Source: Intestinimonas aquisgranensis (GTDB taxonomy: Bacteria > Bacillota > Clostridia > Oscillospirales > Oscillospiraceae). From it: DNA of 64,000 bases. How positions within the stretch are numbered: the first letter of the stretch is position 1; the number at the start of each line of letters is the position of its first letter. A model generated the notes under the pieces. That model was not told where the DNA came from, made no database searches, and saw only the letters and a program-made list of their open reading frames with translations. The DNA lies in the NCBI GenBank assembly GCA_020687605.1, contig JAJEQY010000001.1, forward strand, positions 1-64,000, in the 5' to 3' direction. Positions 15,625 through 25,162 of this stretch are shown piece by piece. Made by a program: the position numbers and the translations under genes.

Positions 15625-16215
15625 ATGTTCCAATCCAGCCTTGTACCCTACGTGGTGGAGCAGACCAACCGGGGAGAGCGTTCTTACGACATCTTCTCCC
15701 GGCTGCTCAACGACCGGATCGTCTTCCTGGGTGAGGAGGTCAATGCCACCACCGCCAGCCTGGTTGTGGCCCAGCTTCTCTACCTGGAGGCACAGGACCC
15801 GGACAAGGACATCCAGTTCTACATCAACAGCCCCGGCGGTTCCGTTACCGACGGCATGGCCATCTATGACACTATGCAGTACGTCAAGTGCGATGTGTCC
15901 ACCATCTGTATCGGCATGGCCGCCAGCATGGGTGCCTTTCTGCTCTCCTCCGGTGCCAAGGGCAAGCGCTTTGCCCTGCCCAACGCGGAGATCATGATCC
16001 ACCAGCCTTCGGCTGGCACCCAGGGCCAGATCACGGACATGGCCATCCACCTCAAACGGCTGGAGATTATCAAGAAGCGGATGAACCACATCCTGTCCGA
16101 GAACACCGGCAAGCCCATCGAAGTGGTTACCGCCGATTGTGAGCGCGACAACTTTATGTCCGCCGACGAGGCCGTGTCTTACGGCCTTATCGACAAGGTC
16201 ATCACCAGAAAGTGA
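15625..16215 (+). CDS. clpP: ATP-dependent Clp protease proteolytic subunit
   Basis: The 196-residue serine protease shows all landmarks: YINSPGGSV, the nucleophile serine in GMAASMGAFLL, the histidine in MIHQPSAGTQGQ and the aspartate near the C-terminus (DCERDNF). It forms a 14-mer chamber that works with ClpX encoded downstream. The 90-base gap after tig lacks a clear terminator, so tig read-through is likely. The start ATG 15625 has AAAAAGGAG upstream. Confidence 0.98.
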   Translation: MFQSSLVPYVVEQTNRGERSYDIFSRLLNDRIVFLGEEVNATTASLVVAQLLYLEAQDPDKDIQFYINSPGGSVTDGMAIYDTMQYVKCDVSTICIGMAASMGAFLLSSGAKGKRFALPNAEIMIHQPSAGTQGQITDMAIHLKRLEIIKKRMNHILSENTGKPIEVVTADCERDNFMSADEAVSYGLIDKVITRK

Positions 16216-16365
16216 TGAATACTGTCCCGGACGGCCTTGCCGGACCAGGACGGAGTGGAAAGGGGAGCGGAGACCGAGGCCTTCGCTCCTCTTGACCGCG
16301 TTTCGGGGCATGGCGCCGCCATGCCTGACCCTGGGCCATTGGGCCCAAACAAAGAGGTGAAACCC

Positions 16366-17682
16366 ATGCCTAAAAACGACGACAAACGGTCGGTCCGCTG
16401 CTCCTTCTGCGGGAAGCACCAGGAGCAGGTGGCCCGGATCATCGCCGGACCTGGGGCTTATATCTGCAATGAGTGTGTCCAGCTGTGCATGAGCATTCTG
16501 GATGAAGCGGGCGACGAGCCGATCGAGGATCGGGCCGACATCCCGGATGTGATCCCCACGCCCCGTGAGATCCGGGATGTGCTGGACGAGTATATCATCG
16601 GTCAAGAGGCGGCCAAGGTAGCGCTCTCCGTGGCAGTCTACAACCACTATAAGCGCATCTATTTTGGCGGCGGGGACGATGTGGAGCTCCAGAAGAGCAA
16701 TATCCTCCTCATGGGTCCCACAGGCTGCGGCAAGACCCTCTTTGCCCAGACTCTGGCCCGGATCCTGAAGGTGCCCTTTGCCATTGCCGATGCCACCACC
16801 CTTACCGAGGCTGGCTATGTAGGCGACGACGTGGAGAATATTCTTCTTCGTCTGGTCCAGGCCGCTGACTACGACATTGAGCTGGCTCAGCGGGGCATCA
16901 TCTACGTGGATGAGATCGACAAGATCGCCCGGAAGAGCGAGAACACCTCCATCACCCGGGACGTGTCTGGCGAGGGTGTCCAGCAGGCTCTGCTGAAGAT
17001 CCTGGAGGGTACCGTGGCCAACGTGCCCCCTCAGGGCGGCCGTAAACACCCTCATCAGGAGTTCATCCAGATCGACACCAAAAATATCCTCTTTATCTGC
17101 GGCGGTGCCTTTGACGGCATCGATAAGATCATCGAGCAGCGCCTGGACAAGAAGTCCATTGGCTTTGGTGCCGAGATCGAGAGCAAGAAGGAGCGGGATA
17201 TCTCGGCGCTTCTGCGGGAGATCCAGCCCCATGACCTTCTGAAATTCGGCATCATCCCCGAGCTGGTGGGACGTCTGCCCGTCATTACTGCCCTCCAATC
17301 CCTGGGGAAGGAGCAGCTGGTGCGTATTCTCACTGAGCCCAAGAACGCTCTTGTGAAGCAGTACAAGAAGCTGCTGGAGTATGACGAGGTGGAGCTGGAG
17401 TTCCAGCCGGAGGCCCTTACCGCCGTGGCCGAGAAGGCCATCGAGCGTGGTATCGGTGCCCGCGGGCTCCGGGCGGTGCTGGAGGAGGTCATGACTCAGG
17501 TCATGTACGACGTGCCTTCCGACAGCACCATCGCCAAAGTAATCATCACCCCGGCCTGTGTCACTGACCGGGCGCAGCCGGAGCTGATCCGAGATCCGGA
17601 CCGGCCCGCCCGTCCCCGTCTGGGCGGCGCGGCTCTCCGGGCTGAGCACGGAGGTCTGAGGACCCAGAGCAACGTATCTTAA
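16366..17682 (+). CDS. clpX: ATP-dependent Clp protease ATP-binding subunit ClpX
   Basis: The 438-residue AAA+ unfoldase has the N-terminal C4 zinc finger (CSFCGKHQ and CNECVQLC), Walker A GPTGCGKT, Walker B IIYVDEIDKIA and a C-terminal sensor-2 region. I start it at ATG 16366 (MPKNDDKRSVRCSFCGK) behind AAAGAGGTGAAA; an upstream in-frame extension has no homology. A short C-terminal tail past the AAA+ fold is poorly conserved. A strong terminator follows. Confidence 0.98.
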   Translation: MPKNDDKRSVRCSFCGKHQEQVARIIAGPGAYICNECVQLCMSILDEAGDEPIEDRADIPDVIPTPREIRDVLDEYIIGQEAAKVALSVAVYNHYKRIYFGGGDDVELQKSNILLMGPTGCGKTLFAQTLARILKVPFAIADATTLTEAGYVGDDVENILLRLVQAADYDIELAQRGIIYVDEIDKIARKSENTSITRDVSGEGVQQALLKILEGTVANVPPQGGRKHPHQEFIQIDTKNILFICGGAFDGIDKIIEQRLDKKSIGFGAEIESKKERDISALLREIQPHDLLKFGIIPELVGRLPVITALQSLGKEQLVRILTEPKNALVKQYKKLLEYDEVELEFQPEALTAVAEKAIERGIGARGLRAVLEEVMTQVMYDVPSDSTIAKVIITPACVTDRAQPELIRDPDRPARPRLGGAALRAEHGGLRTQSNVS

Positions 17683-17694
17683 AAAAGCGAAAGA

Positions 17695-17731
17695 GCAGGA
17701 CGGGGGAAAGTCTCCCGTCCTGCTTGTTTTT
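17695..17731 (+). terminator. clpX terminator
   Basis: GCAGGACGGG pairs with CCCGTCCTGC across an 8-base loop, followed by TTGTTTTT. lon starts 13 bases later, so lon transcripts from the clp promoter depend on read-through. Confidence 0.8.
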
Positions 17732-17743
17732 AGGAAGTGATCC

Positions 17744-20155
17744 ATGATGACCATTGAACCCAATACCATTACCACCATGCCGGTGCTGGCACTCCGGGGC
17801 CTGACTATTTTCCCCAATATGCTTCTCCACTTTGATGTGGGTCGGGGTGCCTCCATCAAGGCCCTGGATGAGGCCATGGCCGAAGGCCTGCCCATCTTTC
17901 TGGTGGCCCAGCGTGACCTTACCGTGGAGGAGCCGGGGGAGAAGGACCTTTATACCGTTGGCACCGTCTCTAACGTCAAGCAGATTCTCCGTCTGCCGGG
18001 AGACAACGTGCGCGTCATGGTGGAGGGCTCCTCCCGGGGGCGGCTGGTGAGTCTGGGCAAGACAACACCCTTCCTCCAGGGAGAGGTGGAGGTGCTTCCA
18101 GCGCCTGAGCACACCCGTAACACTCCCAAGACCGAGGCCCTCATCCGCAGTACTTACGAGCTCTTTGAACGCTACGCCGAGCTCTCTCCCCGCATGACCG
18201 GGGATGTGCTCATCAGCGTGCTCTCCAGTGAGGACCCCGGCTATATCGCCGATTATATCGCCCAGAACATCGCCATGCGGGCTTCAGATAAGCAGGCCAT
18301 CCTGGAGGAGCTCCAGCCTGTGCGGCGACTTACCAAGCTGGCCCATGCCCTGAGCCGGGAGGTCTCTATCCTGGAGTTGGAGCAGGAGGTTCAGTCCAAG
18401 GTCCGGGAGCAGTTGTCCGACAATCAGCGGGACTATGTCCTGCGTGAGCAGCTCAAGGTCCTCCGGCAAGAGCTGGGGGAGAGCGAGGACGGCGACAGCG
18501 AGCAGGACGAGTACCGTGCCCGCATTGAGAAAGCCCACCTTCCGGAGGAGGTGGCCAAAAAGGCGGAGAAGGAACTCTCACGGCTGGCCAAACAGCCCTT
18601 TGGCTCCGCCGAGGCCACCGTCATCCGGAACTATCTGGATGTGCTATTGGACCTGCCCTGGAACAAGCATACCAGGGAGCGCACCGATGTGGCAGCGGCC
18701 CGGAAGGCGCTGGACGCCGACCACTATGGTCTTCAGAAGGTGAAGGAGCGCATCCTGGAGTTTCTGGCCGTGCGGCAGCTGGCACCTGAGCTCAAAGGAC
18801 AGGTGATTTGCCTGGTGGGACCGCCGGGTGTGGGCAAGACCTCCATCGCTATGTCGGTGGCCCGTGCCACCGGCCGGAAGCTGACGCGGATCTCTCTGGG
18901 TGGTGTCCACGATGAGGCCGAGATCCGGGGTCACCGGAAGACCTATGTGGGCGCTATGCCCGGCCGTATCATCGATGGTATCCGCCGGGCGGGGAGCTGT
19001 AACCCCCTGCTGCTGCTGGATGAGATCGACAAGTTGGCCTCCGATATCCACGGCGATCCGGCCTCCGCTCTGCTGGAGGTGCTGGACGGGGAGCAGAACA
19101 GTACGTTCCGGGACAACTTCCTGGAGGTGCCCTTCGATCTCTCTGAGGTATTCTTCATCACCACCGCCAACACCACCGATACCATCCCTAGGCCGCTGCT
19201 GGACCGGATGGAGGTCATTGAGCTCTCCAGCTATACCGATGAGGAGAAGCTCCAGATCGCCAAGGAGCATTTGCTACCCAAGGAGCGCAAGCGCCACGGT
19301 CTGAAGAAGTCCCAGCTTAAGCTCACCGACGACGCCATCCGGGCCCTCATCACCGGCTACACCAGAGAGTCCGGCGTCCGGGTTCTGGAGCGGCGGATCG
19401 GTGCTTTGTGCCGGAAAACCGCCATGAAGATCGTCTCTGGAGATGCGAAGCAAATCTCCTTGACAGCCTCTGATCTGGAAGGATTTTTGGGCCCAAAGCC
19501 CTACCATCCGGACCGCCGGGAGACCGAAAGCCTGGTGGGTGTGGTCAACGGTCTGGCCTGGACTCAGGTGGGCGGCGAAATGCTCCAGGTAGAGGTCAAT
19601 GTGGTGCCCGGTACGGGTAAGGTGGAGCTCACTGGCAATCTGGGCGATGTGATGAAGGAGTCGGCCAAGGCCGCCCTGAGCTATATCCGCAGCCGGGCCC
19701 AGCGCCTGGGCATTGACGAGGATTTCTATAAGATCAAAGATATCCACGTCCACTTCCCGGAAGGAGCTGTGCCAAAGGACGGGCCCTCGGCGGGCATTAC
19801 CATCACCACCGCCATGGTCTCCGCCCTCACCAATACGCCGGTGCGGCAGGATGTAGCAATGACAGGTGAAGTCACTTTGCGAGGCAGAGTGCTGCCAATC
19901 GGCGGCCTGCGGGAGAAAACCATGGCTGCCCTGCGCAACGGCATGAAGACGGTGCTCATCCCCGCCGACAATGTGGGTGACCTGGAGGAGATCGACCAGA
20001 CCGTCCGGGCAGCGCTGAAGTTCATACCGGTGGAGCAGGTGGACCAGGTGCTCTCGGTGGTGCTGGAGACGGACGGGACCCAGGCCCTGCCCAATTTGGA
20101 GGCCGTATCTGAGCCCGCCCAGGGGACAGTGCGCTCCCTGGATTTGAAGCAGTGA
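17744..20155 (+). CDS. lon: ATP-dependent Lon protease (LonA)
   Basis: The 803-residue protein has the LonA architecture: N-terminal LON substrate-binding domain (1-200), coiled coil (200-270), AAA+ module with GPPGVGKTS (about 355) and LLLDEIDKL, and a C-terminal protease domain with the catalytic Ser in PKDGPSAGIT and the Lys in GLREKTMAA. It degrades misfolded and regulatory proteins. It starts at ATG 17744 (a second ATG follows at once) behind AGGAAGTGA. Confidence 0.98.
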   Translation: MMTIEPNTITTMPVLALRGLTIFPNMLLHFDVGRGASIKALDEAMAEGLPIFLVAQRDLTVEEPGEKDLYTVGTVSNVKQILRLPGDNVRVMVEGSSRGRLVSLGKTTPFLQGEVEVLPAPEHTRNTPKTEALIRSTYELFERYAELSPRMTGDVLISVLSSEDPGYIADYIAQNIAMRASDKQAILEELQPVRRLTKLAHALSREVSILELEQEVQSKVREQLSDNQRDYVLREQLKVLRQELGESEDGDSEQDEYRARIEKAHLPEEVAKKAEKELSRLAKQPFGSAEATVIRNYLDVLLDLPWNKHTRERTDVAAARKALDADHYGLQKVKERILEFLAVRQLAPELKGQVICLVGPPGVGKTSIAMSVARATGRKLTRISLGGVHDEAEIRGHRKTYVGAMPGRIIDGIRRAGSCNPLLLLDEIDKLASDIHGDPASALLEVLDGEQNSTFRDNFLEVPFDLSEVFFITTANTTDTIPRPLLDRMEVIELSSYTDEEKLQIAKEHLLPKERKRHGLKKSQLKLTDDAIRALITGYTRESGVRVLERRIGALCRKTAMKIVSGDAKQISLTASDLEGFLGPKPYHPDRRETESLVGVVNGLAWTQVGGEMLQVEVNVVPGTGKVELTGNLGDVMKESAKAALSYIRSRAQRLGIDEDFYKIKDIHVHFPEGAVPKDGPSAGITITTAMVSALTNTPVRQDVAMTGEVTLRGRVLPIGGLREKTMAALRNGMKTVLIPADNVGDLEEIDQTVRAALKFIPVEQVDQVLSVVLETDGTQALPNLEAVSEPAQGTVRSLDLKQ

Positions 20156-20168
20156 TGGGGGAAGAGCC

Positions 20169-20768
20169 ATGATCAATTTACAAATGGCGGAATTTGTCCG
20201 CTCTGCGGCGAAAAAAGAGGACTTTCCCCGGGACGGGCTGCCTCAGATCGTCTTTTCCGGCCGCTCCAATGTGGGCAAATCCTCGGTGATCAACCGCCTC
20301 CTGGGCCGCAAGAACTTTGCCCGGGTGGGCAGTGCGCCGGGGAAGACCACCCACATCAACTATTTTAAGATCGATGGTAAATTCTACCTTGTAGACCTGC
20401 CGGGCTACGGCTATGCCAAGGTCTCCCAGGCGGAGAAGGCCCGGTGGGGCCGGCTCATCCAGGCATGGTTTGATGATCCCAGCCTCATGACCCTGGGGTG
20501 CATGCTGGTGGATGCCCGGCACAAGCCCACGGCGGACGACTGCACCATGGGCAACTGGTTCAAAGAGACCGGCCGTCCCTTTGTGGTGGTGGCCAACAAG
20601 CTGGATAAGCTGAAGAAAAGCGAGATTGCGCCCAATCTCCAGCGTATCCGTGACACACTGGAGCTGGACGAATCCGTAAAGGTAATTCCCTTCTCAGCTG
20701 AGAAGGGGGAAGGCCGGGACGCTCTGCTGGGTGAGCTGGCCGAACACATTGGGGAGGGATTCCGATGA
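20169..20768 (+). CDS. engB: Ribosome biogenesis GTP-binding protein EngB/YsxC
   Basis: The 199-residue GTPase has GRSNVGKSS, the switch region GKTTHINYF, VDLPGYGYAK and NKLDK, all typical of YsxC/YihA, a 50S assembly factor. The lon-engB adjacency is common in Firmicutes. Its stop overlaps the next start in an ATGA. Confidence 0.96.
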   Translation: MINLQMAEFVRSAAKKEDFPRDGLPQIVFSGRSNVGKSSVINRLLGRKNFARVGSAPGKTTHINYFKIDGKFYLVDLPGYGYAKVSQAEKARWGRLIQAWFDDPSLMTLGCMLVDARHKPTADDCTMGNWFKETGRPFVVVANKLDKLKKSEIAPNLQRIRDTLELDESVKVIPFSAEKGEGRDALLGELAEHIGEGFR

Positions 20769-21523
20769 GATATGTCCGCGTGGAGCGGCTGGGCAAGGTT
20801 CGCTGGGGGGTGCTGGACGGAGAGACGGTCCACACCCTGAAATACCCCCCGTATGCCGGGGATACTGAGTACTATGACGGCAAGACCTGGGAGCTGGAGA
20901 AATGTCGGCTCCTGGCGCCCTGCGAGCCGGGGAAGATCGTTTGTGTGGGCAAGAACTACAAGGACCACGCTGAGGAGATGGGGGAGGGCGTGCCAGAGCA
21001 GCCCATCCTCTTTATCAAGACCCCCAACTGCGTCAATGATCCGGAGGGGGAGGTTCACGCCCCGGATTTTGTCACTCGTCTGGACTATGAGGGCGAGCTT
21101 GCCATTGTGATTAAGAAACAGGCTAAGAACTTAAGGCCTGATGAGGTATGGAATTACATTCTGGGTTTCACCTGCCTGAATGATGTTACCGCTCGGGATA
21201 TCCAGAAGGGAGACGGCCAGTGGACCCGGGGCAAGTGCATGGATGGCTTTGCGCCGGTTGGGCCGGTGGTCACCGACGAGGTGGACCCCACCGATCTGCT
21301 TCTGGAGACCCGCCTTAACGGCAAAACGGTCCAGTCGTCCCGGACGTCCCTGTTCATGACCAAGATCCCCGAGATGCTGGCCTTTATCACTGCCTCCATG
21401 ACTCTGGAGCCTGGTGATCTGGTGGCTACCGGCACGCCAGCCGGCATCGGTCCCATGGTGCCCGGTGACACCGTGGAGGTGGAGATCCAAGGCATTGGTA
21501 CCCTGCGCAGCCGGGTGGTGTGA
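20765..21523 (+). CDS. Fumarylacetoacetate hydrolase-family protein
   Basis: The 252-residue protein has a short N-terminal domain and the FAH catalytic fold: VCVGKNYKDHAEEMG, PILFIKTPN, LDYEGELAIVI and GFTCLNDVTARDIQ, which carry the acidic metal ligands. Family members hydrolyse or decarboxylate beta-keto acids, many acting as oxaloacetate decarboxylases or acylpyruvases. The substrate cannot be told from context. It is translationally coupled to engB. Confidence 0.92.
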   Translation: MRYVRVERLGKVRWGVLDGETVHTLKYPPYAGDTEYYDGKTWELEKCRLLAPCEPGKIVCVGKNYKDHAEEMGEGVPEQPILFIKTPNCVNDPEGEVHAPDFVTRLDYEGELAIVIKKQAKNLRPDEVWNYILGFTCLNDVTARDIQKGDGQWTRGKCMDGFAPVGPVVTDEVDPTDLLLETRLNGKTVQSSRTSLFMTKIPEMLAFITASMTLEPGDLVATGTPAGIGPMVPGDTVEVEIQGIGTLRSRVV

Positions 21524-21534
21524 CCAGCTGCGCC

Positions 21535-21563
21535 TTGTGCTTTTGGGCACAAACTGATATAAT
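21535..21563 (+). promoter_or_regulatory. Promoter for the phosphatase-M50-scpAB run
   Basis: TTGTGC (21535-21540) and a perfect TATAAT (21558-21563) are 17 bases apart, 27 bases before the phosphatase ATG. Confidence 0.7.
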
Positions 21564-21590
21564 GTCGAACGTACGAAAGGGGGCGGAGAT

Positions 21591-22319
21591 ATGCTGCGGC
21601 ACATTCCGCTTGGACGAATGTACAACCTGCGGGACCTGGGCGGCTATCCCGTCTCTGGGGGCGGGGAGACGCTCTGGGAGAAGCTCCTTCGGGGGGATAA
21701 CCCAGAGCACCTGACAGAGGAGGATCTCCGGTGGCTTCTGGACCGGGACATCACAACGGTGGTGGACCTGCGCAGCGAGGCGGAGACCAGGCGCAAGCCC
21801 GACCAGCTTGCCTCCCAGCCCGGCTTTTACTACTTCCACTGTCCGCTCCTGTCAGAGGGAGATGGTATGCCCAATCTGGAGACGGATGTGGGGCAGGGCT
21901 ATTTTCGGATGCTGGACGGCTCTGACCTGGTGGCCAGGGCTCTGCGGACCGTGGCTTGCGCTCCCGCCGGTGTCCTCTTCCACTGCACGGCGGGAAAGGA
22001 CCGCACCGGCCTGATGGCCGCCTTGCTGCTGGGTCTTGCCGGTGTGGAGCGGGCCGATCTGCTGGCCGACTACCAGGTGTCAGAGACTTATCTGGCTGAC
22101 ATCATTCGGCAGATCAAGACCAAAGTCCCCACGCTCTCTGCCTTTGCCGGCGCATCCAAGGCGGAATATCTGAGCGACTGCCTGGATCTGCTGGAGGAGA
22201 AGTATGGCTCTGTCTCAGGCTATCTCCGGGCGATCGGCTTGACGGAGGAAGAGCTCACCGCACTGCGGGGAAAGCTCCTGCCCCCGGACCACACAAAAGG
22301 AGGCCCGGAGTTTGGGTAA
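21591..22319 (+). CDS. Tyrosine-protein phosphatase (Y_phosphatase3 family)
   Basis: The 242-residue protein carries the P-loop HCTAGKDRTG (C-X5-R, about residues 131-140) and the family's N-terminal NLRDLGG motif. The general acid region (about 65-95) contains a DLRSEAE motif. It is probably cytosolic and acts on phosphotyrosine, phosphoserine or phosphoinositides, as in the LipA-like enzymes. A good promoter precedes it and its end overlaps the next start by eight bases. Confidence 0.9.
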   Translation: MLRHIPLGRMYNLRDLGGYPVSGGGETLWEKLLRGDNPEHLTEEDLRWLLDRDITTVVDLRSEAETRRKPDQLASQPGFYYFHCPLLSEGDGMPNLETDVGQGYFRMLDGSDLVARALRTVACAPAGVLFHCTAGKDRTGLMAALLLGLAGVERADLLADYQVSETYLADIIRQIKTKVPTLSAFAGASKAEYLSDCLDLLEEKYGSVSGYLRAIGLTEEELTALRGKLLPPDHTKGGPEFG

Positions 22320-22989
22320 TTTTTCCGATTTTGCGCAACATATGGACTGGGCCGGACTCATAGACCTGCTGCTGTCGGTGGCGGCTATCCTGCTGTGCCT
22401 CACCGTCCACGAGACCTGCCACGGCCTGGCGGCCTGTGCTTTGGGGGACCCCACCGCCAAGCGGCTCCACCGGCTTTCCCTGAATCCCTTGCGGCACATC
22501 GACCCCTTCGGCGCCCTCATGATGCTGGTGGCTGGTTTCGGCTGGGCCAAGCCGGTACCGGTGGACCCGCGGTATTTCCGAAAGCCAAAGCTGGGCATGG
22601 CTATCACCGCACTGGCGGGACCGGTATCCAATCTGGTTATGGCCTATCTGGCATTGCTGCTCCGGGCGGTATTGCTGGCCTTTTATCATCCTGGTTCCGT
22701 CCTTCTGGAGGGAATCATCGGCTTCTGCGAGACGCTGGCCGTGCTCAATGTGGGCCTGGGCATTTTCAACCTGATCCCGTTCCCACCGCTGGACGGCTCC
22801 AAAGTGTTGGGCGCCTTTTTGCCCGACCGGGCCTACTATCAGCTCATGCGCTATGAGCGGTGGGGGATGCTCCTCCTTATGGTCTTGCTCTGGCTGGGGG
22901 TGTTCAGCGCTCCTCTGAGTGCCGCGCGGACCTGGGTACTGGACCTGCTGCTCCAGGGAGCGGCCTGGCCCTACTATCTGCTCACATAA
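22312..22989 (+). CDS. M50 site-2 protease-family membrane protein (YwhC-like)
   Basis: The 225-residue integral membrane protein has the zinc motif HETCHG in its first membrane helix and the third-ligand motif NLIPFPPLDGSKVL. Both are typical of the compact YwhC/YdcA branch, whose substrates are unknown. It starts at TTG 22312 inside the preceding gene with AAAGGAGG upstream. It is the second M50 protease in the window and clearly a different branch from the one at 7822. Confidence 0.9.
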   Translation: MGNFSDFAQHMDWAGLIDLLLSVAAILLCLTVHETCHGLAACALGDPTAKRLHRLSLNPLRHIDPFGALMMLVAGFGWAKPVPVDPRYFRKPKLGMAITALAGPVSNLVMAYLALLLRAVLLAFYHPGSVLLEGIIGFCETLAVLNVGLGIFNLIPFPPLDGSKVLGAFLPDRAYYQLMRYERWGMLLLMVLLWLGVFSAPLSAARTWVLDLLLQGAAWPYYLLT

Positions 22990-23010
22990 GACGAAAGGAA
23001 GAAGACGCCG

Positions 23011-23808
23011 TTGGACGGACCCATCTATCATCTGGAAAAAGTGGTGAAGGCCAAGGCGGAGGACCTGGAGGACTTCACTGGACCGCTGGACCTCATCCTG
23101 GCCCTGCTGAGCAAGAACAAGATGGAGATCAAGGATATCCAGATCTCCGTGATCCTGGATCAGTATCTGGCCTGGATGGACCGGCGGAAGGAGCTGGACC
23201 TGGAGGTGGCCAGTGAGTTCGTCACCATGGCGGCCCAACTGGTTTTCATCAAGTCCCGGATGCTTCTCTCCATCCACGATGAGGAGGCCCTCTCTGAGAT
23301 GGAACAGCTCATCGCCTCTCTGGAAGCCCACCAACGCCACGAGGACTATCTAAAAATCAAGGCGGTAGTGCCGGAACTCTCCGACCGGTTCGAGCTGGGC
23401 AGGGACTACATCACCAAGGGGCCGGAGGCTATGCCCACTGACCGGACCTATTGCTATGTCCACGATAAGGACGATCTGCGCCGGGCCATGCTGGCAGTGC
23501 GGGAGCGGATGGGTACTTTGCTGCCGCCTCCGGTGAGCGCTTTTGACGGCATTGTGGGGCGGGAGCCCTACCCGGTGTCGGACAAGGCCGCCGAACTGAT
23601 CCAGCGGCTGGTTCGCTTTGGCGTCACCCGGTTCCGTGCCCTGTTCCAGGGTAACCGAAGCCGCTCGGAGGTGGTGGCCACCTTTATCGCCGTGCTGGAG
23701 CTGTGCAAGGCACGGCGCATTCGTCTGGCAGGTACCGACACCGATTGCACAGTGACCTGTACCGGGGAAGGGGAGACCCAGATGGAGTTCTCCACCGATG
23801 CCTACTGA
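23011..23808 (+). CDS. scpA: Segregation and condensation protein A
   Basis: The 265-residue kleisin has the N-terminal DFTGPLDLILALLSKNKMEI motif and a C-terminal winged helix (VVATFIAVLELCKARRI). With ScpB it bridges SMC heads to form bacterial condensin. It starts at TTG 23011 behind GAAAGGAAGAAG. It overlaps the long reading of scpB. Confidence 0.95.
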   Translation: MDGPIYHLEKVVKAKAEDLEDFTGPLDLILALLSKNKMEIKDIQISVILDQYLAWMDRRKELDLEVASEFVTMAAQLVFIKSRMLLSIHDEEALSEMEQLIASLEAHQRHEDYLKIKAVVPELSDRFELGRDYITKGPEAMPTDRTYCYVHDKDDLRRAMLAVRERMGTLLPPPVSAFDGIVGREPYPVSDKAAELIQRLVRFGVTRFRALFQGNRSRSEVVATFIAVLELCKARRIRLAGTDTDCTVTCTGEGETQMEFSTDAY

Positions 23809-23830
23809 CGCACGGAAGGAGGAGGAGCCT

Positions 23831-24499
23831 TTGACAGATTTGAAAGAGATCGAATCGGCCATGGAGGGAATCCTATTTGCAGCCGGTGAGCCGGTGGGTG
23901 TGGAACGGTTATGCCTTGCTCTGGAGATCGACCGGGCCACGGCGGACGCAGTGGCCCAGAAGCTTATGGATGATTACAGTTACCACCGGCGGGGCATCCG
24001 GCTGGTGCGTCTGGACACCAGCTATCAGCTCTGTTCCGCGCCGGAGCATGCCGACCTCATTCGAAAGACCTTTGAGAGCCGGCGCCCGCCTAAGCTGTCA
24101 CCCCCCGCCCTGGAGGTACTGGCCATCATCGCATACTACCAGCCCACCACCCGTGCCTACGTAGATCAGGTCCGGGGTGTGGACAGCGCCTACACCGTTG
24201 GCCTGCTGTTGGACAGGGAGCTCATCGAAGAATGTGGCCGCTTGGCTGTGCCCGGTCGGCCCATCCTCTACCGCACCACGCCCACCTTTCTGCGCTCCTT
24301 TGGCCTGAGTAGCCTGGACGAGCTCCCAGAGCTCCCTGCCGCCGCGCCGGAGGAGGGTCAGCTGAGTATGGATATGCAGGCGGCGCTGGAAAAGCTGCGT
24401 GATCTTCGTGAAGAGGGTGAGGAACCCACCGAGGAGGAGCTGCGCTCGGCCGCTGAGACCCTGGCCCGGGTTGAGATGGGTGCCGGGGAGGGAGGCTGA
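23831..24499 (+). CDS. scpB: Segregation and condensation protein B
   Basis: The 222-residue protein consists of two winged-helix domains typical of ScpB (IESAMEGILFAAGEPV, PPALEVLAIIAYYQP, VDSAYTVGLLLDRELI). I prefer TTG 23831 as start because AAGGAGGAGG lies six bases away; the ATG at 23798 inside scpA lacks a clear site. The C-terminal 45 residues are acidic and low in complexity. Confidence 0.95.
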   Translation: MTDLKEIESAMEGILFAAGEPVGVERLCLALEIDRATADAVAQKLMDDYSYHRRGIRLVRLDTSYQLCSAPEHADLIRKTFESRRPPKLSPPALEVLAIIAYYQPTTRAYVDQVRGVDSAYTVGLLLDRELIEECGRLAVPGRPILYRTTPTFLRSFGLSSLDELPELPAAAPEEGQLSMDMQAALEKLRDLREEGEEPTEEELRSAAETLARVEMGAGEGG

Positions 24500-24505
24500 G
24501 GCCGT

Positions 24506-25162
24506 GTGATCTGGGTAGTCCTGGCGTGCATCCTGGTCGCCTTGTTCCTGGTGTCCTTGATCCGGGTAGGGGTGAGGGCGGAATATGATGACCGGCAGCT
24601 CACAGTCCGCCTCCGGGCGGGCCCGGCAGCGCTGCAGGTCTATCCTTTGAAACAGAGGAAAAAGAAGGAGAAAAAGCCTGCAAAGCAAAAGCCGCAGAAG
24701 AAGCAGGAGGAGCCGGAGCCGGACACCGGTGAGAAGCTGTCCCTCCTCTGGGAGCTGCTGCCAGTGGCCCTGCGGGCGGCAGGCAGCCTTCGGCGAAAGA
24801 TCTCTGTGGACCTGCTGGAGGCCCACATCCTGTTGGCCGGCAGCGATCCGGCCTCTGTGGCGGTGGCCTTTGGCAGCGCCAATGCCATCATCGGTATGGT
24901 CCTGCCCCTTTTGGAGCAGAATTTCCATATCCGCCGGCGCGACATCCGAACGGCGGTAGACTTTCAGCGGGCCCACTCAGAGGTGCAGGCCAAGGTGGCC
25001 CTGTCCCTGACCGTGGGGCAGGGTGTGACCTTCGCGCTGCGCTTCGGGTGGCAGGCTCTGGGTGTGCTGCTCCGCTGGCGGCGGCAGAATGAGACGGAAA
25101 AAACGGCCAAACACACAACAGAAAGGGCGGTACCGTATGGAAAAGAACCATCCCATCAGTGA
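24506..25162 (+). CDS. DUF2953-family membrane-anchored protein
   Basis: The 218-residue protein has one N-terminal membrane segment (about 2-20), a Lys/Pro/Glu-rich linker (about 50-80) and the conserved DUF2953 region ending in the characteristic DFQRAHSEVQAKVAL stretch. It sits between scpB and gerW, its usual place in spore-forming Clostridia, which hints at a sporulation role, but no activity is known to me. Starts at GTG 24506; its 3' end overlaps gerW by 26 bases. Confidence 0.8.
   Translation: MIWVVLACILVALFLVSLIRVGVRAEYDDRQLTVRLRAGPAALQVYPLKQRKKKEKKPAKQKPQKKQEEPEPDTGEKLSLLWELLPVALRAAGSLRRKISVDLLEAHILLAGSDPASVAVAFGSANAIIGMVLPLLEQNFHIRRRDIRTAVDFQRAHSEVQAKVALSLTVGQGVTFALRFGWQALGVLLRWRRQNETEKTAKHTTERAVPYGKEPSHQ

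Noticed and set aside
15550..17895. Long minus-strand open frame (781 codons) opposite clpP and clpX
   Set aside because: It mirrors highly conserved ClpP and ClpX on the plus strand. GC-rich codon bias leaves the antisense frame open; its protein is low-complexity Leu/His/Gly/Asp-rich with no family resemblance.
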